NCBI GenBank assembly: GCA_021780935.1
Contig: JAJXXT010000154.1
Location: 1-41,644, forward strand
DNA length: 41,644 nucleotides
Reading direction: 5' to 3'
DNA from: Pseudomonadota bacterium
GTDB taxonomy: Bacteria > Pseudomonadota > Alphaproteobacteria > Acetobacterales > Acetobacteraceae
Below, piece by piece: positions 7,873-17,148 of this stretch. The first letter of the stretch is position 1, and the number at the start of each line of letters is the position of its first letter. Both the position numbers and the translations under genes were made by a program. Below the pieces are notes generated by a model. It saw only the letters and a program-made list of their open reading frames with translations, was not told the origin of the DNA and did not search any database.

Positions 7873-8366
7873 TGGACAAGACGCTTCCCGTCGCTCGCGG
7901 TGTTCGGCGCGCCGCGACATGGCCGGCCGGCACGCAGGCAGGGGTCGTGCGGCTGGACCACGATCGGCGCCATCGGCGGCGACTGCGGCTCGTTACGGAA
8001 TCGGGATGGCCGTTCCTGCTCGATCTCGCAGAGACGACGCTGCTTGCGCATGACGACGCGCTGGTTCTGGACGATGGCCGGCTGATCCGCGTGGTGGCGG
8101 AGCCGGAGGCGCTGCTCGACATCCACACGCATGACACGCCAAGCCTGCTGCGCATCGCCTGGCATCTCGGCAACCGGCATCTGCCGGTGGAGGTGGCGGG
8201 GAAGCATCTGCGCGTCCGCGCGGACCACGTGATCGAGGCGATGGTGCAGGGGCTCGGCGGGCATGTCGAGGTCATCTCGGCGGTTTTCTCGCCCGAGGCC
8301 GGCGCCTATGCCGGCGAGGGCCATGGCCATGATCATGCCGAACACGACCGGCACAGCCATGACTGA
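7872..8366 (+). CDS. ureE: Urease nickel metallochaperone UreE
   Basis: UreE binds nickel and hands it to the UreDFG complex. The 164-residue protein has an N-terminal peptide-binding-like domain (residues about 20-90) and a metal-binding domain containing IAWHLGNRHLP near residues 94-104, which holds the conserved histidine. It finishes with a histidine-rich tail over the last 15 residues (GHGHDHAEHDRHSHD). Such tails store extra nickel and are present in some but not all UreE proteins. It overlaps ureC by one base and ureF by eight. The first 20 residues are unusually arginine-rich and might vary in start choice, but the overlap favours ATG 7872. Confidence 0.93.
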   Translation: MDKTLPVARGVRRAATWPAGTQAGVVRLDHDRRHRRRLRLVTESGWPFLLDLAETTLLAHDDALVLDDGRLIRVVAEPEALLDIHTHDTPSLLRIAWHLGNRHLPVEVAGKHLRVRADHVIEAMVQGLGGHVEVISAVFSPEAGAYAGEGHGHDHAEHDRHSHD

Positions 8367-9009
8367 CGCCGCCCTTCTGCGGCTGTTGGTGTGGCTGTCC
8401 CCCGCTTTTCCCACCGGCGGATTTGCGTATTCGCAGGGCATCGAATGGGCGGTGGAGTCGGGCGATGTGCGTTGCGGCGCGAGCCTGGGGGCCTGGCTCG
8501 GCGATCATTTCACCTATGGCGGCGGGCTGGGCGAGGCGATGCTGCTGCACGCGGCCCATCGCGCGGGGCCGGATATGGCACGGCTCACGGAACTGGCGGA
8601 GCTGGCGCTGGCCGCCGCGTTGCCACGCGAGCGCGCGGAGGAAACCCTGGCACAGGGTGCGGCCTTTCTGCGCGCCGCACGCCCGTGGCGGCCGGCATGG
8701 CTGGACGGGGAGCTTGCGTATCCGCTGGCGGTCGGGGCGCTGGCCGCGGCGCATGCGGTGGGTGAGGCAGAGGCAGCACTTGCCTTTGTCATCTCCCAGG
8801 CATCGGCACTCGTTTCGGCGGCGGTGCGCCTGGTGCCGCTGGGGCAGAGTGCCGGCGTGGCGGCGCTGGCGGCGCTGGAGCCCGTGCTTATCGAGACGGC
8901 CGCGCGGGCCGGGACGATTCCGCTTGAGGATCTTGGCGGCTGCGGCTTTGGTGCCGAGATTGCGACCATGTGTCACGAAACGCAGGAAGCCAGGCTATTT
9001 CGATCATAA
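8359..9009 (+). CDS. ureF: Urease accessory protein UreF
   Basis: UreF is the all-helical accessory protein that bridges UreD and UreG and is thought to gate nickel delivery and GTP hydrolysis. The 216-residue protein opens with LLVWLSPAFPTGGFAYSQGIE, the signature of the family, and has the serine-glutamine rich helix VISQASALVSAAVRLVPLGQ near residues 146-165. The ATG at 8359 is preferred because the signature then begins at a normal distance and the gene overlaps ureE by eight bases. The open frame extends further upstream, but only as arginine- and proline-rich text. Confidence 0.94.
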   Translation: MTDAALLRLLVWLSPAFPTGGFAYSQGIEWAVESGDVRCGASLGAWLGDHFTYGGGLGEAMLLHAAHRAGPDMARLTELAELALAAALPRERAEETLAQGAAFLRAARPWRPAWLDGELAYPLAVGALAAAHAVGEAEAALAFVISQASALVSAAVRLVPLGQSAGVAALAALEPVLIETAARAGTIPLEDLGGCGFGAEIATMCHETQEARLFRS

Positions 9010-9048
9010 AACGAAAATGATCGACCTTCAACCAGGGGAGAAAAGCGC

Positions 9049-9675
9049 GTGAGCCCACATGGCCCCTTGCGTGTCGGAATCGGTGGCCCAGTCGGGTCTG
9101 GCAAGACGGCACTGATGGAGGCGCTGTGTCGAAGCTTTCGCAACAGCCACGAGATCGCCGCGATCACCAACGACATCTACACCAAGGAGGATGCCGAGTT
9201 CCTGCTGCGCGCTGGTGCGCTGGCGCCTGACCGAATCATGGGCATAGAGACCGGCGGCTGTCCCCATACCGCGATTCGCGAGGACGCCTCGATCAATCTC
9301 GCGGGCGTGGAAACCATGCGTACGCGCTTCCCGGCCCTCGACCTTATTCTCATCGAGAGCGGTGGCGACAATCTTGCGGCGACATTCAGCCCGGAGCTGG
9401 CGGATATCACCCTCTATGTGATCGACGTCTCGGCGGGGGACAAGATTCCGCGCAAGGGCGGGCCGGGCATCACGCGCAGCGACCTGCTGATCATCAACAA
9501 GGTCGATCTGGCACCTCTGGTTGGCGCGAGCCTCGACGTGATGGACCGCGACGCGAGGCGCATGCGTGGTGAAAAACCGTTCGTTTTTGCCAATATACGC
9601 GCGGGCAAGGGCGTTGCGGATGTCGCCCAATTCATCGTTCTCGAGGGCGGTCTGAAGCCGTTGCCCGCGACCTGA
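9049..9675 (+). CDS. ureG: Urease accessory GTPase UreG
   Basis: UreG is the GTPase that powers nickel insertion; two copies bind nickel through a Cys-Pro-His motif. In this 208-residue protein the P-loop GGPVGSGKT spans residues 12-20, followed by [15 protein letters not shown], the [13 protein letters not shown] segment containing the CPH nickel site, [17 protein letters not shown], and the G4 motif [10 protein letters not shown]. The GTG start at 9049 has AGGGGAG about ten bases upstream. It is the last gene of the urease operon and ends seven bases from the convergent pbpC, leaving almost no room for a terminator. Confidence 0.97.
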   Translation: MSPHGPLRVGIGGPVGSGKTALMEALCRSFRNSHEIAAITNDIYTKEDAEFLLRAGALAPDRIMGIETGGCPHTAIREDASINLAGVETMRTRFPALDLILIESGGDNLAATFSPELADITLYVIDVSAGDKIPRKGGPGITRSDLLIINKVDLAPLVGASLDVMDRDARRMRGEKPFVFANIRAGKGVADVAQFIVLEGGLKPLPAT

Positions 9676-9682
9676 GGCGTGC

Positions 9683-11650
9683 CTATCCGTTTTGCGCCGG
9701 GACGAACCGCAGCCCCTGCTCGATCGAGTGCCCACCTGCGTCGATGATGCGCAGACGATAGAACCCGGGCCCAGGGGGTGCGAAGCGAGTGCTGCGCAAG
9801 GCGGGCGTGCTGCGGAGCGGCACACCGTCGATGAGAAAGGTGAGCGGCCGCTTGCCGCCAACCGCGCGCAGCTCGATCGGTGCCGCCGTGCTCAGTGTGG
9901 CGTGCGGAGGCGGCGAGGCGAGTTGCAGCCGCATGCCCGTTGCGGCAGCCAGCGTCAGCGGTGCGGCAGGGCGGCGCGCCACCAGCGGCTCGATGCGCAA
10001 CAGTCCAAAGATGCCCGAGAGGATGGGCACGGCACGGTCGATCGCCGCGGCACCCGGTAGCGCGCCGCCATCGGGTCGTCCCACCCACACCACGACCACG
10101 TGACGCCGGTCGAACCCGGCCGCCCAGTCGTCACGGTTGCCGGCGCTGGTTCCAGTTTTCCAGGCGATGCCGGTCGTCGTCTCGCCGGGCAGCGGTCGGG
10201 TGAGGACAGCCGCCACCTCTCGCGCCACCGAGGCGCTGATGAATGTTCGCGCTGTGTAACGTTGCCCGGCGATGAGGTGCAGTTTTTCGACCCTGCCGTC
10301 CGTTGCGAGGGCGGCATAGAGTGCGGCAAGCGAACGCATGCTGATGCCGACGCCACCCAGCGCCAGTGGCAGGCTGGGCACGGCGCCGCGCGGCAGATGC
10401 AGGGCGATGCCGGCGGCCGCCAGGCGGGTGGCGAAACGGTTCGGGCCGAGGCGATGCATCAGCGTCACGGCCGGCAGGTTCAGCGAGCGGCGCAGCGCGG
10501 TCGCCGCGGTGACCGTGCCCATGAAGCGGTGGGTGAAATCGTCGGGCCCGTAGCCCGCGAAGTCGCGCGGCAGGTCCTCCAGGCGCGTCTCTGGGCCGGC
10601 GATGCCGTCGGCAAAGGCCATGGCGTAGAGAAATGGCTTCAGCGCTGACCCCGGCGAGCGGATGGCGCGCGAGAGGTCGAAGAAGCCGGAGCGCGCGGGG
10701 TTGGCGAAGTCGCCGAGCCAGGCTGCGCGGATCGCGCGCGTTTTGGCACCGACAATCAGGATCGCGAGAGACTCGCGTGGCGGCATCCCGGCCACCAACC
10801 GCGTCGCGAGCGCGCCGAGAGCCGCGTTCAGCGGGGCATCGAGCGTGGTGCGTGTGCCGGTCCGCAAGTGTATCGTCGCCTGCGGGCTCTGGCGCGGCAG
10901 GGCGTGCCAGCGGCGTGGCACGGGCTGGGTCGCTGCGAGCCGCGCCTCCTCCGGGGTGATGACGCCACGGGCGGCGACCTCGGCGAGGATACGGTTGCGC
11001 AGCAGCCTTGCCGCGTGTGGGTGACGGTCCGGCCGAAGTGCTTCCGGCCTGCGGCATAGCGCGATCAGCAGCGCCGCCTGCGCGGGGCTGAGCGTGTCTG
11101 GCTCCTTGCCGAACCAGAGCAGCGAGGCCGCCCGCACGCCCACGATGTTGCCGCCGAATGGCGCGAGCGACAGCCACATGCCGAGGATGCGCTGCTTTGA
11201 ATAATGCTCGGTCAGCGACAGCGCCTGGAGTGTCTCGCGCAGCTTCACAGGCAGTGTGCGCGGCGCGGGGTGCAGCAGGCGCGCCACCTGCATGGTGAGT
11301 GTCGAGGCGCCGGAGACAACGTGCCCCGCCGCCAGAAGCTGCACCGTGGCACGCGCGATCGCCAGCGGGTCGAAACCGGGGTCGTGATAGAAGCGGTGAT
11401 CCTCGATCGCGATGAGCATGCGGATCATCAGGGGGGAGACAGAAGCTGGAGGCGTGGCGAATTTCCATTCGCCGCGTGCGTCGGGGTAGTAGGCGACCGG
11501 TGTCCCCGCGCGATCGAGAACAATGCGGCCATGTAACAACAGACGCGACAATCCCGGTGGCATGAACCATGCGAGCGCTGCGACCAGCGCGGCACCACCC
11601 AGCAGGCTGCCGGAAAGCCAGAGCGTCACTCGCAGGCGCATCCCGTTCAC
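9683..11650 (-). CDS. pbpC: Penicillin-binding protein 1C
   Basis: The 655-residue bifunctional peptidoglycan synthase has a membrane anchor at residues 8-30. A GT51 glycosyltransferase domain follows, with catalytic glutamate E83 in IEDHRFYHDPGFD and STLTMQVARLL at 116-126. The transpeptidase has catalytic S335 in SPGSALKP (S335-x-x-K338), S389-L-N391, and the K498-TGTS box. A C-terminal beta-sandwich domain of about 90 residues (from SPPPHATLST) is the trait of the 1C class. All catalytic residues are present. It follows the alpha-2-macroglobulin gene by 38 bases on the same strand; this pair is widely conserved, and the current view is that the macroglobulin guards the periplasm while 1C repairs the wall. 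The start is ATG 11650 or ATG 11641. Confidence 0.95.
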   Translation of the reverse strand: MNGMRLRVTLWLSGSLLGGAALVAALAWFMPPGLSRLLLHGRIVLDRAGTPVAYYPDARGEWKFATPPASVSPLMIRMLIAIEDHRFYHDPGFDPLAIARATVQLLAAGHVVSGASTLTMQVARLLHPAPRTLPVKLRETLQALSLTEHYSKQRILGMWLSLAPFGGNIVGVRAASLLWFGKEPDTLSPAQAALLIALCRRPEALRPDRHPHAARLLRNRILAEVAARGVITPEEARLAATQPVPRRWHALPRQSPQATIHLRTGTRTTLDAPLNAALGALATRLVAGMPPRESLAILIVGAKTRAIRAAWLGDFANPARSGFFDLSRAIRSPGSALKPFLYAMAFADGIAGPETRLEDLPRDFAGYGPDDFTHRFMGTVTAATALRRSLNLPAVTLMHRLGPNRFATRLAAAGIALHLPRGAVPSLPLALGGVGISMRSLAALYAALATDGRVEKLHLIAGQRYTARTFISASVAREVAAVLTRPLPGETTTGIAWKTGTSAGNRDDWAAGFDRRHVVVVWVGRPDGGALPGAAAIDRAVPILSGIFGLLRIEPLVARRPAAPLTLAAATGMRLQLASPPPHATLSTAAPIELRAVGGKRPLTFLIDGVPLRSTPALRSTRFAPPGPGFYRLRIIDAGGHSIEQGLRFVPAQNG

Positions 11651-11688
11651 GCTTTTGCCTTGTTGTCGATGTTATTCGTTGTCCCGTT

Positions 11689-14600
11689 CTATTTGCCACC
11701 AGCAGGCGCGCCAGGCGGCAGCACGGTCACCTCGCGCTGGGCGGTGGTGCCGTGTTGCAGCGGGTGGTCCACATCCGCAAGCGTTGCGCCCGGAAGCAGA
11801 AATTGTCCCTGTGTCACCGCACGCAGTTCCACCGCGGTGCGAAACTCCTGGTCGTGGCCGTTGTCCTGGCAGTCGACGAGCGAGGAGCATGGCGGGTAGA
11901 GCGTGAAGGCGGCCATATAGCGGTCGTCCGCCGCCGCACGGGCGCGCGGCGCGGTGAGCTTGCCGAGCCATTTCATGCCGCGGATGGCCCCGCTCGAGAT
12001 ATTGCCGGCAAGCTCCCACCCCGCGGGCAGGCCGGCGACCAGCACGGCGTGATGCGGTGCCGAGTCCACGGCGCGGCCACTCGCCACCATGATGAACACG
12101 GTGTTCTGCGCGAGGCTGGACACATCGAGAGGTGTGCCGTTACGTGTATAAAACGATATCCGCAGCGCCATGCCGTGGGTGCTCGCCATCTGGTTCGCGA
12201 GGGGGATGCCGGTTGCGGAGATCACCGCCGGGACGGCGCGCGCGGTGCGGTTGCGCACGCGCAGCGGCCGCGTGATCGGTCGCACCAGTGCGCCGGTCGT
12301 ACTGACCGGCTGGCCGTCCAGTGTCAGCGACAATGGCTGCGGCGGTCCCGCAAAGGTTCCGGCGGCGAGCCCGGCGACGGCCAGTTCCTGCGCGTTCAGG
12401 GTATCGGGCCGAATCCCCGCGCCAGGCAGGTTGGCGGCCAGCGTTGCCCAGCGCCGGCGCAGCAGACCGGAGCCACGAATGATCGTCGGCACCGCCCAGG
12501 CGTCGCGCAGCGGCGTGCCGTAGCCGGCATTCCAGTCCTGCCCGCGCCACCAGAAATAGCCGCCACGATTGTGTTGTTGCAGTGCCGATACGAGAGCCAG
12601 GCGCGCCTGACGGGGCTCGCCGATGCGTGCGAGTGCCGCGCCGAGCTGAGCGCGCGCGAGCGGGTGCGCGACGCGCGACAGGCTGGCATCCATCACCCGG
12701 ATCGCCCCGGCCGGTGCGCGCCCGTCGAGCGCCAGGACATAGGCGGCATAGATCGGTGCCTGCTGCGGCCGGGGATGGCGATCCACCTCGCGTCGCAGCC
12801 AGGCGAGCGCGGCATCGAGCGGCGGTTGTGGCACGGTGGCGCCGGCGCGGCGCGCGCGCAGCAGAAACTCGGTTGCGTAGGCGGAGAGCCATGGCTGCGG
12901 ATCATCCTGCGAGGACCAGAGGCCGAAGGCGCCGTCGTAGCGCTGGTCGTCGAGCACGTCCTGCACGGCGGCGGCGAGCACGCCGGCACGGTCGGGGCCT
13001 GCCGCTGGCCCGTGCAGCGCCGTCAGCGGCAGGCCGCGGCTGACGCTCGCCTCCAGAAAACGGTAGCGGATGCCACGCAGCACCTGCAGAAACGCGGCCG
13101 GGGCGAAGGGCAGGCGGTTGCCCAGCGTCAGCGTCGCGGTCGCCGAGCCCGCCACGAAGGGCGAGAGATCGGGCGAGAGAGTGACGTCGCCGTCCGGCGG
13201 AATGCTCGCTGTGCTGAGCACCGTGACCGGCGCGCGTGCCTCGTGGACCGAAATGTTACGCTCGCGATGCTGCGTATAACCATCGGGGCCGCTGATATCG
13301 AGGCTGACATGGCCGGTGCCGATCGCCCGCGCGATCAGCGTGGCACGCATCACCTGCCGCAGGTCGGGCGCGAGGTCGAAGGTGGCACTGGCATCGCCGG
13401 TCACCGCGCCCGACGCGGCGAGGCGGATGGTGAACGTCCCGCCGGGCAGATCGAGGTTCTGCAACATCGCCCCGATACCGGCGCGGTCTCCGGGTGCCAG
13501 GAAGCGCGGCAACAGCAGGTCGGCGATCAGTTTGTGACGCGAGATGATGTCTCTGGCCGCGCCACCCACCGCCTCGCCGTGCCAGGCGACCGCCATCAGA
13601 CGAATCTGGCCGTTGAAATCCGGCAGGTGCAGCGTGAAGCGCGCGAGCCCGTCCTTGCCGGCCTGCGCGGGGCCGGCGAACAGCGAGACCACTTGTTGCG
13701 GAATCGGTGCATTGGCCGGGCCGAAATTGCCGCCGCCGCCCACCTGCAGCACCGTCGCCGCACCCGCCGCCGGGCGCAGCAGCGCGCCGTAATTATCGGC
13801 GATATCGACGCCAAGGCGGCGCTTGCCGAAGAAATGCGCGAGCGGATCGGGCGAGGCGAAATGTGTGAGCGACAGAACGCCCTCGTCCACCGCGTCGAGC
13901 GTCACATACGCACCAGGCGTGGTGCGGACGGCGACGGTGATGTCGCGGCCGGGCCGGTAGAGCTTCTCCGCCTCGATGGCGACCGGCAGCTTGTGCCTGC
14001 CCGGTCTGAGGCCCAGCCAGGTAAGGCCGACGGCACGGTCCGGCGGTGCCGTGGCGGTCGCGGGGCGAAAGAGCTGCACGACGGCGTAGGCCCCGGCACC
14101 CCAGGCGGCCGATACCGGGACCGATACATCGGTGCCGGCCGCTGGCACGTCGATCTCCCGCGTCGAGAGCACGCGGCTGTTGGCGATCACCAGCGTCGCG
14201 CGGCCGGCGAACGGGGCGGTGATGTGCAGCTCGGCGATCGCGCCCGCGGCGTAGCGGCGCTTGTCACGCGCGACCGAAAGGCGAGCCGGCACCGCGGGGT
14301 TGCTTGACGTTACCCAACCGGAATAGAAAATCGTTGAGCTCGCCGCGAGGCCCCCCGCGTGCTGCACGAGGCGCAGCCGATAGCGGCCATAGGGCAGGGC
14401 CGGCAGTTGCAGGTGGTAGGGTGTTCCGGCGGCGAGGGCCAGCGTGCGGGTCAGCACCGGTCGGTCGATATAGGTGAGGCGCCAGCGCGCCACGGAGGCA
14501 TTCCAGATCACCGACCATTCCGCATCCTGACGGACCAGCGAAAGGTCGACCTGCATCGCCGTCGGTTTGCCGTCGGGTGCCACGGCGACGAGGTCGAAGC

Positions 14601-16944
14601 TGGGCCGTGCGCCATGGTCGACGGCGCCGCCCCCGAACTCTGGTTTGATGCCAATCAACGGGGTAGCCGGCACGATGGGCAGGGTCGTGCCGCGGGTCAC
14701 CGCCCGGCCGGATGGGTCGTTGATGGTGACGCTGATCTCGGCCTGCAGCGCGTGCGTCGCATCGGGCAGGTGCGTGAGGTCGAGGGGCACCGCGGTGGCG
14801 CCCTTGGCATCCGTCTCGGGGAGCACTGGGTGGCGCAACGGCGCGCCGGTGATCTCGCTGTGCAACCCGAAACTGTATGCCTTGAGCGCGGGGAACGGCG
14901 TGGGATCGGCCGTGATCCGCACGCTCGCGGCGCCGGTGAGATGGGCGCCGGGCGCGCCGTAGAGGAAGCGCACGCCAACGGCCTGGCTTTCAATACGATA
15001 TGGCAACAGGGGGCCGCGCCTGGTGAAATCCACCGCGAGCCGCGCGGGCACGAAGGCGGCGACGGTGAAGCCGCGCGAGGCGAGCGCCGGTGCCGTGTCG
15101 GAAACAGCGAGCGAGGCGCTCCAGGCGCCGGCCTGCGCGCCGGGCGAGAGGGCAATGCTTTCCACCAGCGACGCATCGCGCGTCCAGCGTACCACATGGT
15201 CGGCAAAAATCTGCCCGCCCGGGCGGCGCACGATAAGGTGCAGCGGCACGTGCAGTGCCTTGAGGTCGGGGCTGCGCAGCAGCGCGCCGACATGCAGGGT
15301 CTCGCCCGGCCGGTAGATGCCGCGATCGAGCCACAGATAGGGGTCGATCGGGCGCGGTTGCGGCCGGCCGGAGACGCCGCGATCGCTGAGGTCGAAGGGT
15401 GCTGCGGCGAGATCCACCAGCGTGAAGTCGCCGTGCGGGCCGGTGATGTGCAGCGCCGTCGGCGCATTGCCGCCGGGGCCGGCGAGCAGCGGGCGCGCGA
15501 AATGCGCCAGCCCCTCGGCGTTGGTGGTCGCGGTCGCCAGCAGCGCGTTGTTGTTGGCGATCAGCGCCACCCGGGCACCGGCGACCGGCATCGCGTCGGT
15601 GTAGTGGCGCAGTTGGACGGTGAGGCCGTCTGCACCACGCCAGGTGGTGGCAGCGATGTTGGTCCGCAGCACGAGTTGCACCACGTCGAGCCGGCCGTAT
15701 TCGTTCGGCGTGCCGTCATCGGGCGCGAAGGAGACGGCGTAGAGCCCCGGCTTGCGCATGGAAGCGGCCAGCGGCAGCACCGTGTGCAGCAGGCGGTTGC
15801 GCGCGAAGCCCGGCACCGTCGCCGTGCCGGTGAAGACGATGGGGGCGTTGTCGCCGTGCAAGCGCCGGTCGTAGGCGCCAGGGTCCAACAGCGGATGATT
15901 GGAGAGAAAGCCGAGCAGACTGCGCTCCGCAACGTGTACGATCCGCACCCGCAACTTGGAGATATTGACACTGGCAAAGGCGATCGAGGGCGGCTGTGTG
16001 GCGGGGATGATGTAGTGGGTGGGGTCGGCGAGCAGCGAGGCCTGGCGGTTCGGCATACGGATCGCGAGGGTCAGCATCCGCCCCAGCCTGGCGCCGCCGA
16101 GCCCTGGCAGGCCGGGGTGCAGCATCACCTTCGTCGTGGCGCCGGGCGGCAGGCCCGAGAGGCAGAGACGCCCCTGCTCCGCGTTGACCCCGAGCGACGG
16201 GATGACGGGTTCGGTCGTTACGTTATCGCCCGCGTGCGGTGTGCCAGGCGGTAACGGGAGGGAGAAGCTGATGCAGGCGCGCGCGGGGAAGGATTGCGGC
16301 TCGGTCTCGATCCTGGTGACGGCGAAGCCGTAGCGTGCGACCCGGTGGCGCAGCAGGGAGGCCGTGGCCGTGTCGCCCGGCCAGGCCTGGGCCATCTGGC
16401 CGAGCAGCTTGATCTCCGCGAGATGCTCACCGAGCCGGCCGAGTGCCTGGCGCATCAGCCCGACCGCGAGGCGAGTCGTCGCGGGCTCGTCGGCCGCGGC
16501 GTGGCGCATCGTAAAGCCGATATAGGCGGCGGACAGCGCGGCTGTTGCGGAGCCTCCGGTTGCGTCCAGCTCAGCCTTGGCAAGCGCCAGCCAGAGCGCG
16601 GGGTCCGTGGCGTGGCCGAGCCCGATGCGGCGTTCAGCGGCGGCGCGGACCCGCGGCCAGTCATGCGAGGCTTGTGCCGCATGAAGCGCAGCGTCCGCCC
16701 TGGCACGCTCGGTCTGGGATTGCGCGCTCAGAACGGTGTCGCGCCGGGTGAGGGCGAAGCGCAGCCGCGCCGCATCGGCGCCGAGCCCCGGCAGCGTGTG
16801 ATCGATGAAGATCTGGATGCTCTGCCCTTGGTGCGCCGCCTCCGCCGCCGGCGCGATGCGGGCGGTGGCCAGGAACAGGACACAGCAGGCGAGGAAGCGA
16901 AGTGCGTGGCGGCGGGGATGGCGCATCGGGTGTCTCCGGCTCAT
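11689..16944 (-). CDS. Bacterial alpha-2-macroglobulin, thioester lost
   Basis: The 1751-residue exported protein starts with a Sec signal peptide (hydrophobic stretch about residues 14-34, ending APAAEA). I see no convincing lipobox. The bulk consists of repeated macroglobulin-like beta domains. Around residue 1050 comes the YRPGRDITVAVRTTPGAYV segment, then the family core SLFAGPAQAGKDGLARFTLHLP and DFNGQIRLMAVAWHG (about residues 1085-1125). After that lies an alpha-helical thioester-type domain, and near the C-terminus DDRYMAAFTLYPP and RAVTQGQFLLPGA. The thioester site itself, normally YGCLEQ-TTSR, reads YRFLEA-SVSR, with F1296 and A1299 in place of Cys and Gln. It therefore cannot trap proteases covalently, resembling the YfaS-type rather than the YfhM-type of Escherichia coli. 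It lies just upstream of pbpC in an apparent two-gene operon. Confidence 0.93.
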   Translation of the reverse strand: MSRRHPMRHPRRHALRFLACCVLFLATARIAPAAEAAHQGQSIQIFIDHTLPGLGADAARLRFALTRRDTVLSAQSQTERARADAALHAAQASHDWPRVRAAAERRIGLGHATDPALWLALAKAELDATGGSATAALSAAYIGFTMRHAAADEPATTRLAVGLMRQALGRLGEHLAEIKLLGQMAQAWPGDTATASLLRHRVARYGFAVTRIETEPQSFPARACISFSLPLPPGTPHAGDNVTTEPVIPSLGVNAEQGRLCLSGLPPGATTKVMLHPGLPGLGGARLGRMLTLAIRMPNRQASLLADPTHYIIPATQPPSIAFASVNISKLRVRIVHVAERSLLGFLSNHPLLDPGAYDRRLHGDNAPIVFTGTATVPGFARNRLLHTVLPLAASMRKPGLYAVSFAPDDGTPNEYGRLDVVQLVLRTNIAATTWRGADGLTVQLRHYTDAMPVAGARVALIANNNALLATATTNAEGLAHFARPLLAGPGGNAPTALHITGPHGDFTLVDLAAAPFDLSDRGVSGRPQPRPIDPYLWLDRGIYRPGETLHVGALLRSPDLKALHVPLHLIVRRPGGQIFADHVVRWTRDASLVESIALSPGAQAGAWSASLAVSDTAPALASRGFTVAAFVPARLAVDFTRRGPLLPYRIESQAVGVRFLYGAPGAHLTGAASVRITADPTPFPALKAYSFGLHSEITGAPLRHPVLPETDAKGATAVPLDLTHLPDATHALQAEISVTINDPSGRAVTRGTTLPIVPATPLIGIKPEFGGGAVDHGARPSFDLVAVAPDGKPTAMQVDLSLVRQDAEWSVIWNASVARWRLTYIDRPVLTRTLALAAGTPYHLQLPALPYGRYRLRLVQHAGGLAASSTIFYSGWVTSSNPAVPARLSVARDKRRYAAGAIAELHITAPFAGRATLVIANSRVLSTREIDVPAAGTDVSVPVSAAWGAGAYAVVQLFRPATATAPPDRAVGLTWLGLRPGRHKLPVAIEAEKLYRPGRDITVAVRTTPGAYVTLDAVDEGVLSLTHFASPDPLAHFFGKRRLGVDIADNYGALLRPAAGAATVLQVGGGGNFGPANAPIPQQVVSLFAGPAQAGKDGLARFTLHLPDFNGQIRLMAVAWHGEAVGGAARDIISRHKLIADLLLPRFLAPGDRAGIGAMLQNLDLPGGTFTIRLAASGAVTGDASATFDLAPDLRQVMRATLIARAIGTGHVSLDISGPDGYTQHRERNISVHEARAPVTVLSTASIPPDGDVTLSPDLSPFVAGSATATLTLGNRLPFAPAAFLQVLRGIRYRFLEASVSRGLPLTALHGPAAGPDRAGVLAAAVQDVLDDQRYDGAFGLWSSQDDPQPWLSAYATEFLLRARRAGATVPQPPLDAALAWLRREVDRHPRPQQAPIYAAYVLALDGRAPAGAIRVMDASLSRVAHPLARAQLGAALARIGEPRQARLALVSALQQHNRGGYFWWRGQDWNAGYGTPLRDAWAVPTIIRGSGLLRRRWATLAANLPGAGIRPDTLNAQELAVAGLAAGTFAGPPQPLSLTLDGQPVSTTGALVRPITRPLRVRNRTARAVPAVISATGIPLANQMASTHGMALRISFYTRNGTPLDVSSLAQNTVFIMVASGRAVDSAPHHAVLVAGLPAGWELAGNISSGAIRGMKWLGKLTAPRARAAADDRYMAAFTLYPPCSSLVDCQDNGHDQEFRTAVELRAVTQGQFLLPGATLADVDHPLQHGTTAQREVTVLPPGAPAGGK

Positions 16945-17148
16945 GGTCCGCCCGCGTCCGACTCGAACTCGCCTGGCTCGGTTGCGGCGGGTGCGCTGCT
17001 TATGGCTCGCCGATGCGCCTGTGTCACGGAAAACGGCGTCGCCGGGCGGCTCATGGATAGCGCCCGTATCGACGCCGCGGCTTGCCGCGGGTGCGGACCC
17101 GGCAGGCGGGCCGCGGAACCGGGTCAGTCGCGCGCCGGCACGTGGACG
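16945..17148. other. Gap upstream of the macroglobulin gene
   Basis: These 204 bases lie between the lactonase stop and the macroglobulin start, both genes being on the minus strand. The sequence is GC-rich and arginine-codon-like in every frame. I find no recognisable peptide, hairpin-plus-T-run or clear promoter boxes. It must carry the promoter for the macroglobulin-pbpC operon unless that is read through from the lactonase gene. Confidence 0.4.

Noticed and set aside
9676..9682. A terminator between ureG and pbpC
   Set aside because: Only seven bases separate the convergent stops, and no hairpin with a T-run was visible around the junction. Any terminator would have to lie inside coding sequence.
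11569..14307. A 912-codon plus-strand open frame
   Set aside because: It lies antisense to the alpha-2-macroglobulin gene. The translation is arginine-, alanine- and glycine-rich without any family pattern, while the minus strand gives clear domains. Long antisense frames are usual in GC-rich DNA.
14359..16254. A 631-codon plus-strand open frame
   Set aside because: It is also antisense to the macroglobulin gene and made of the same low-information composition. No recognisable motif or ribosome-binding site was seen.
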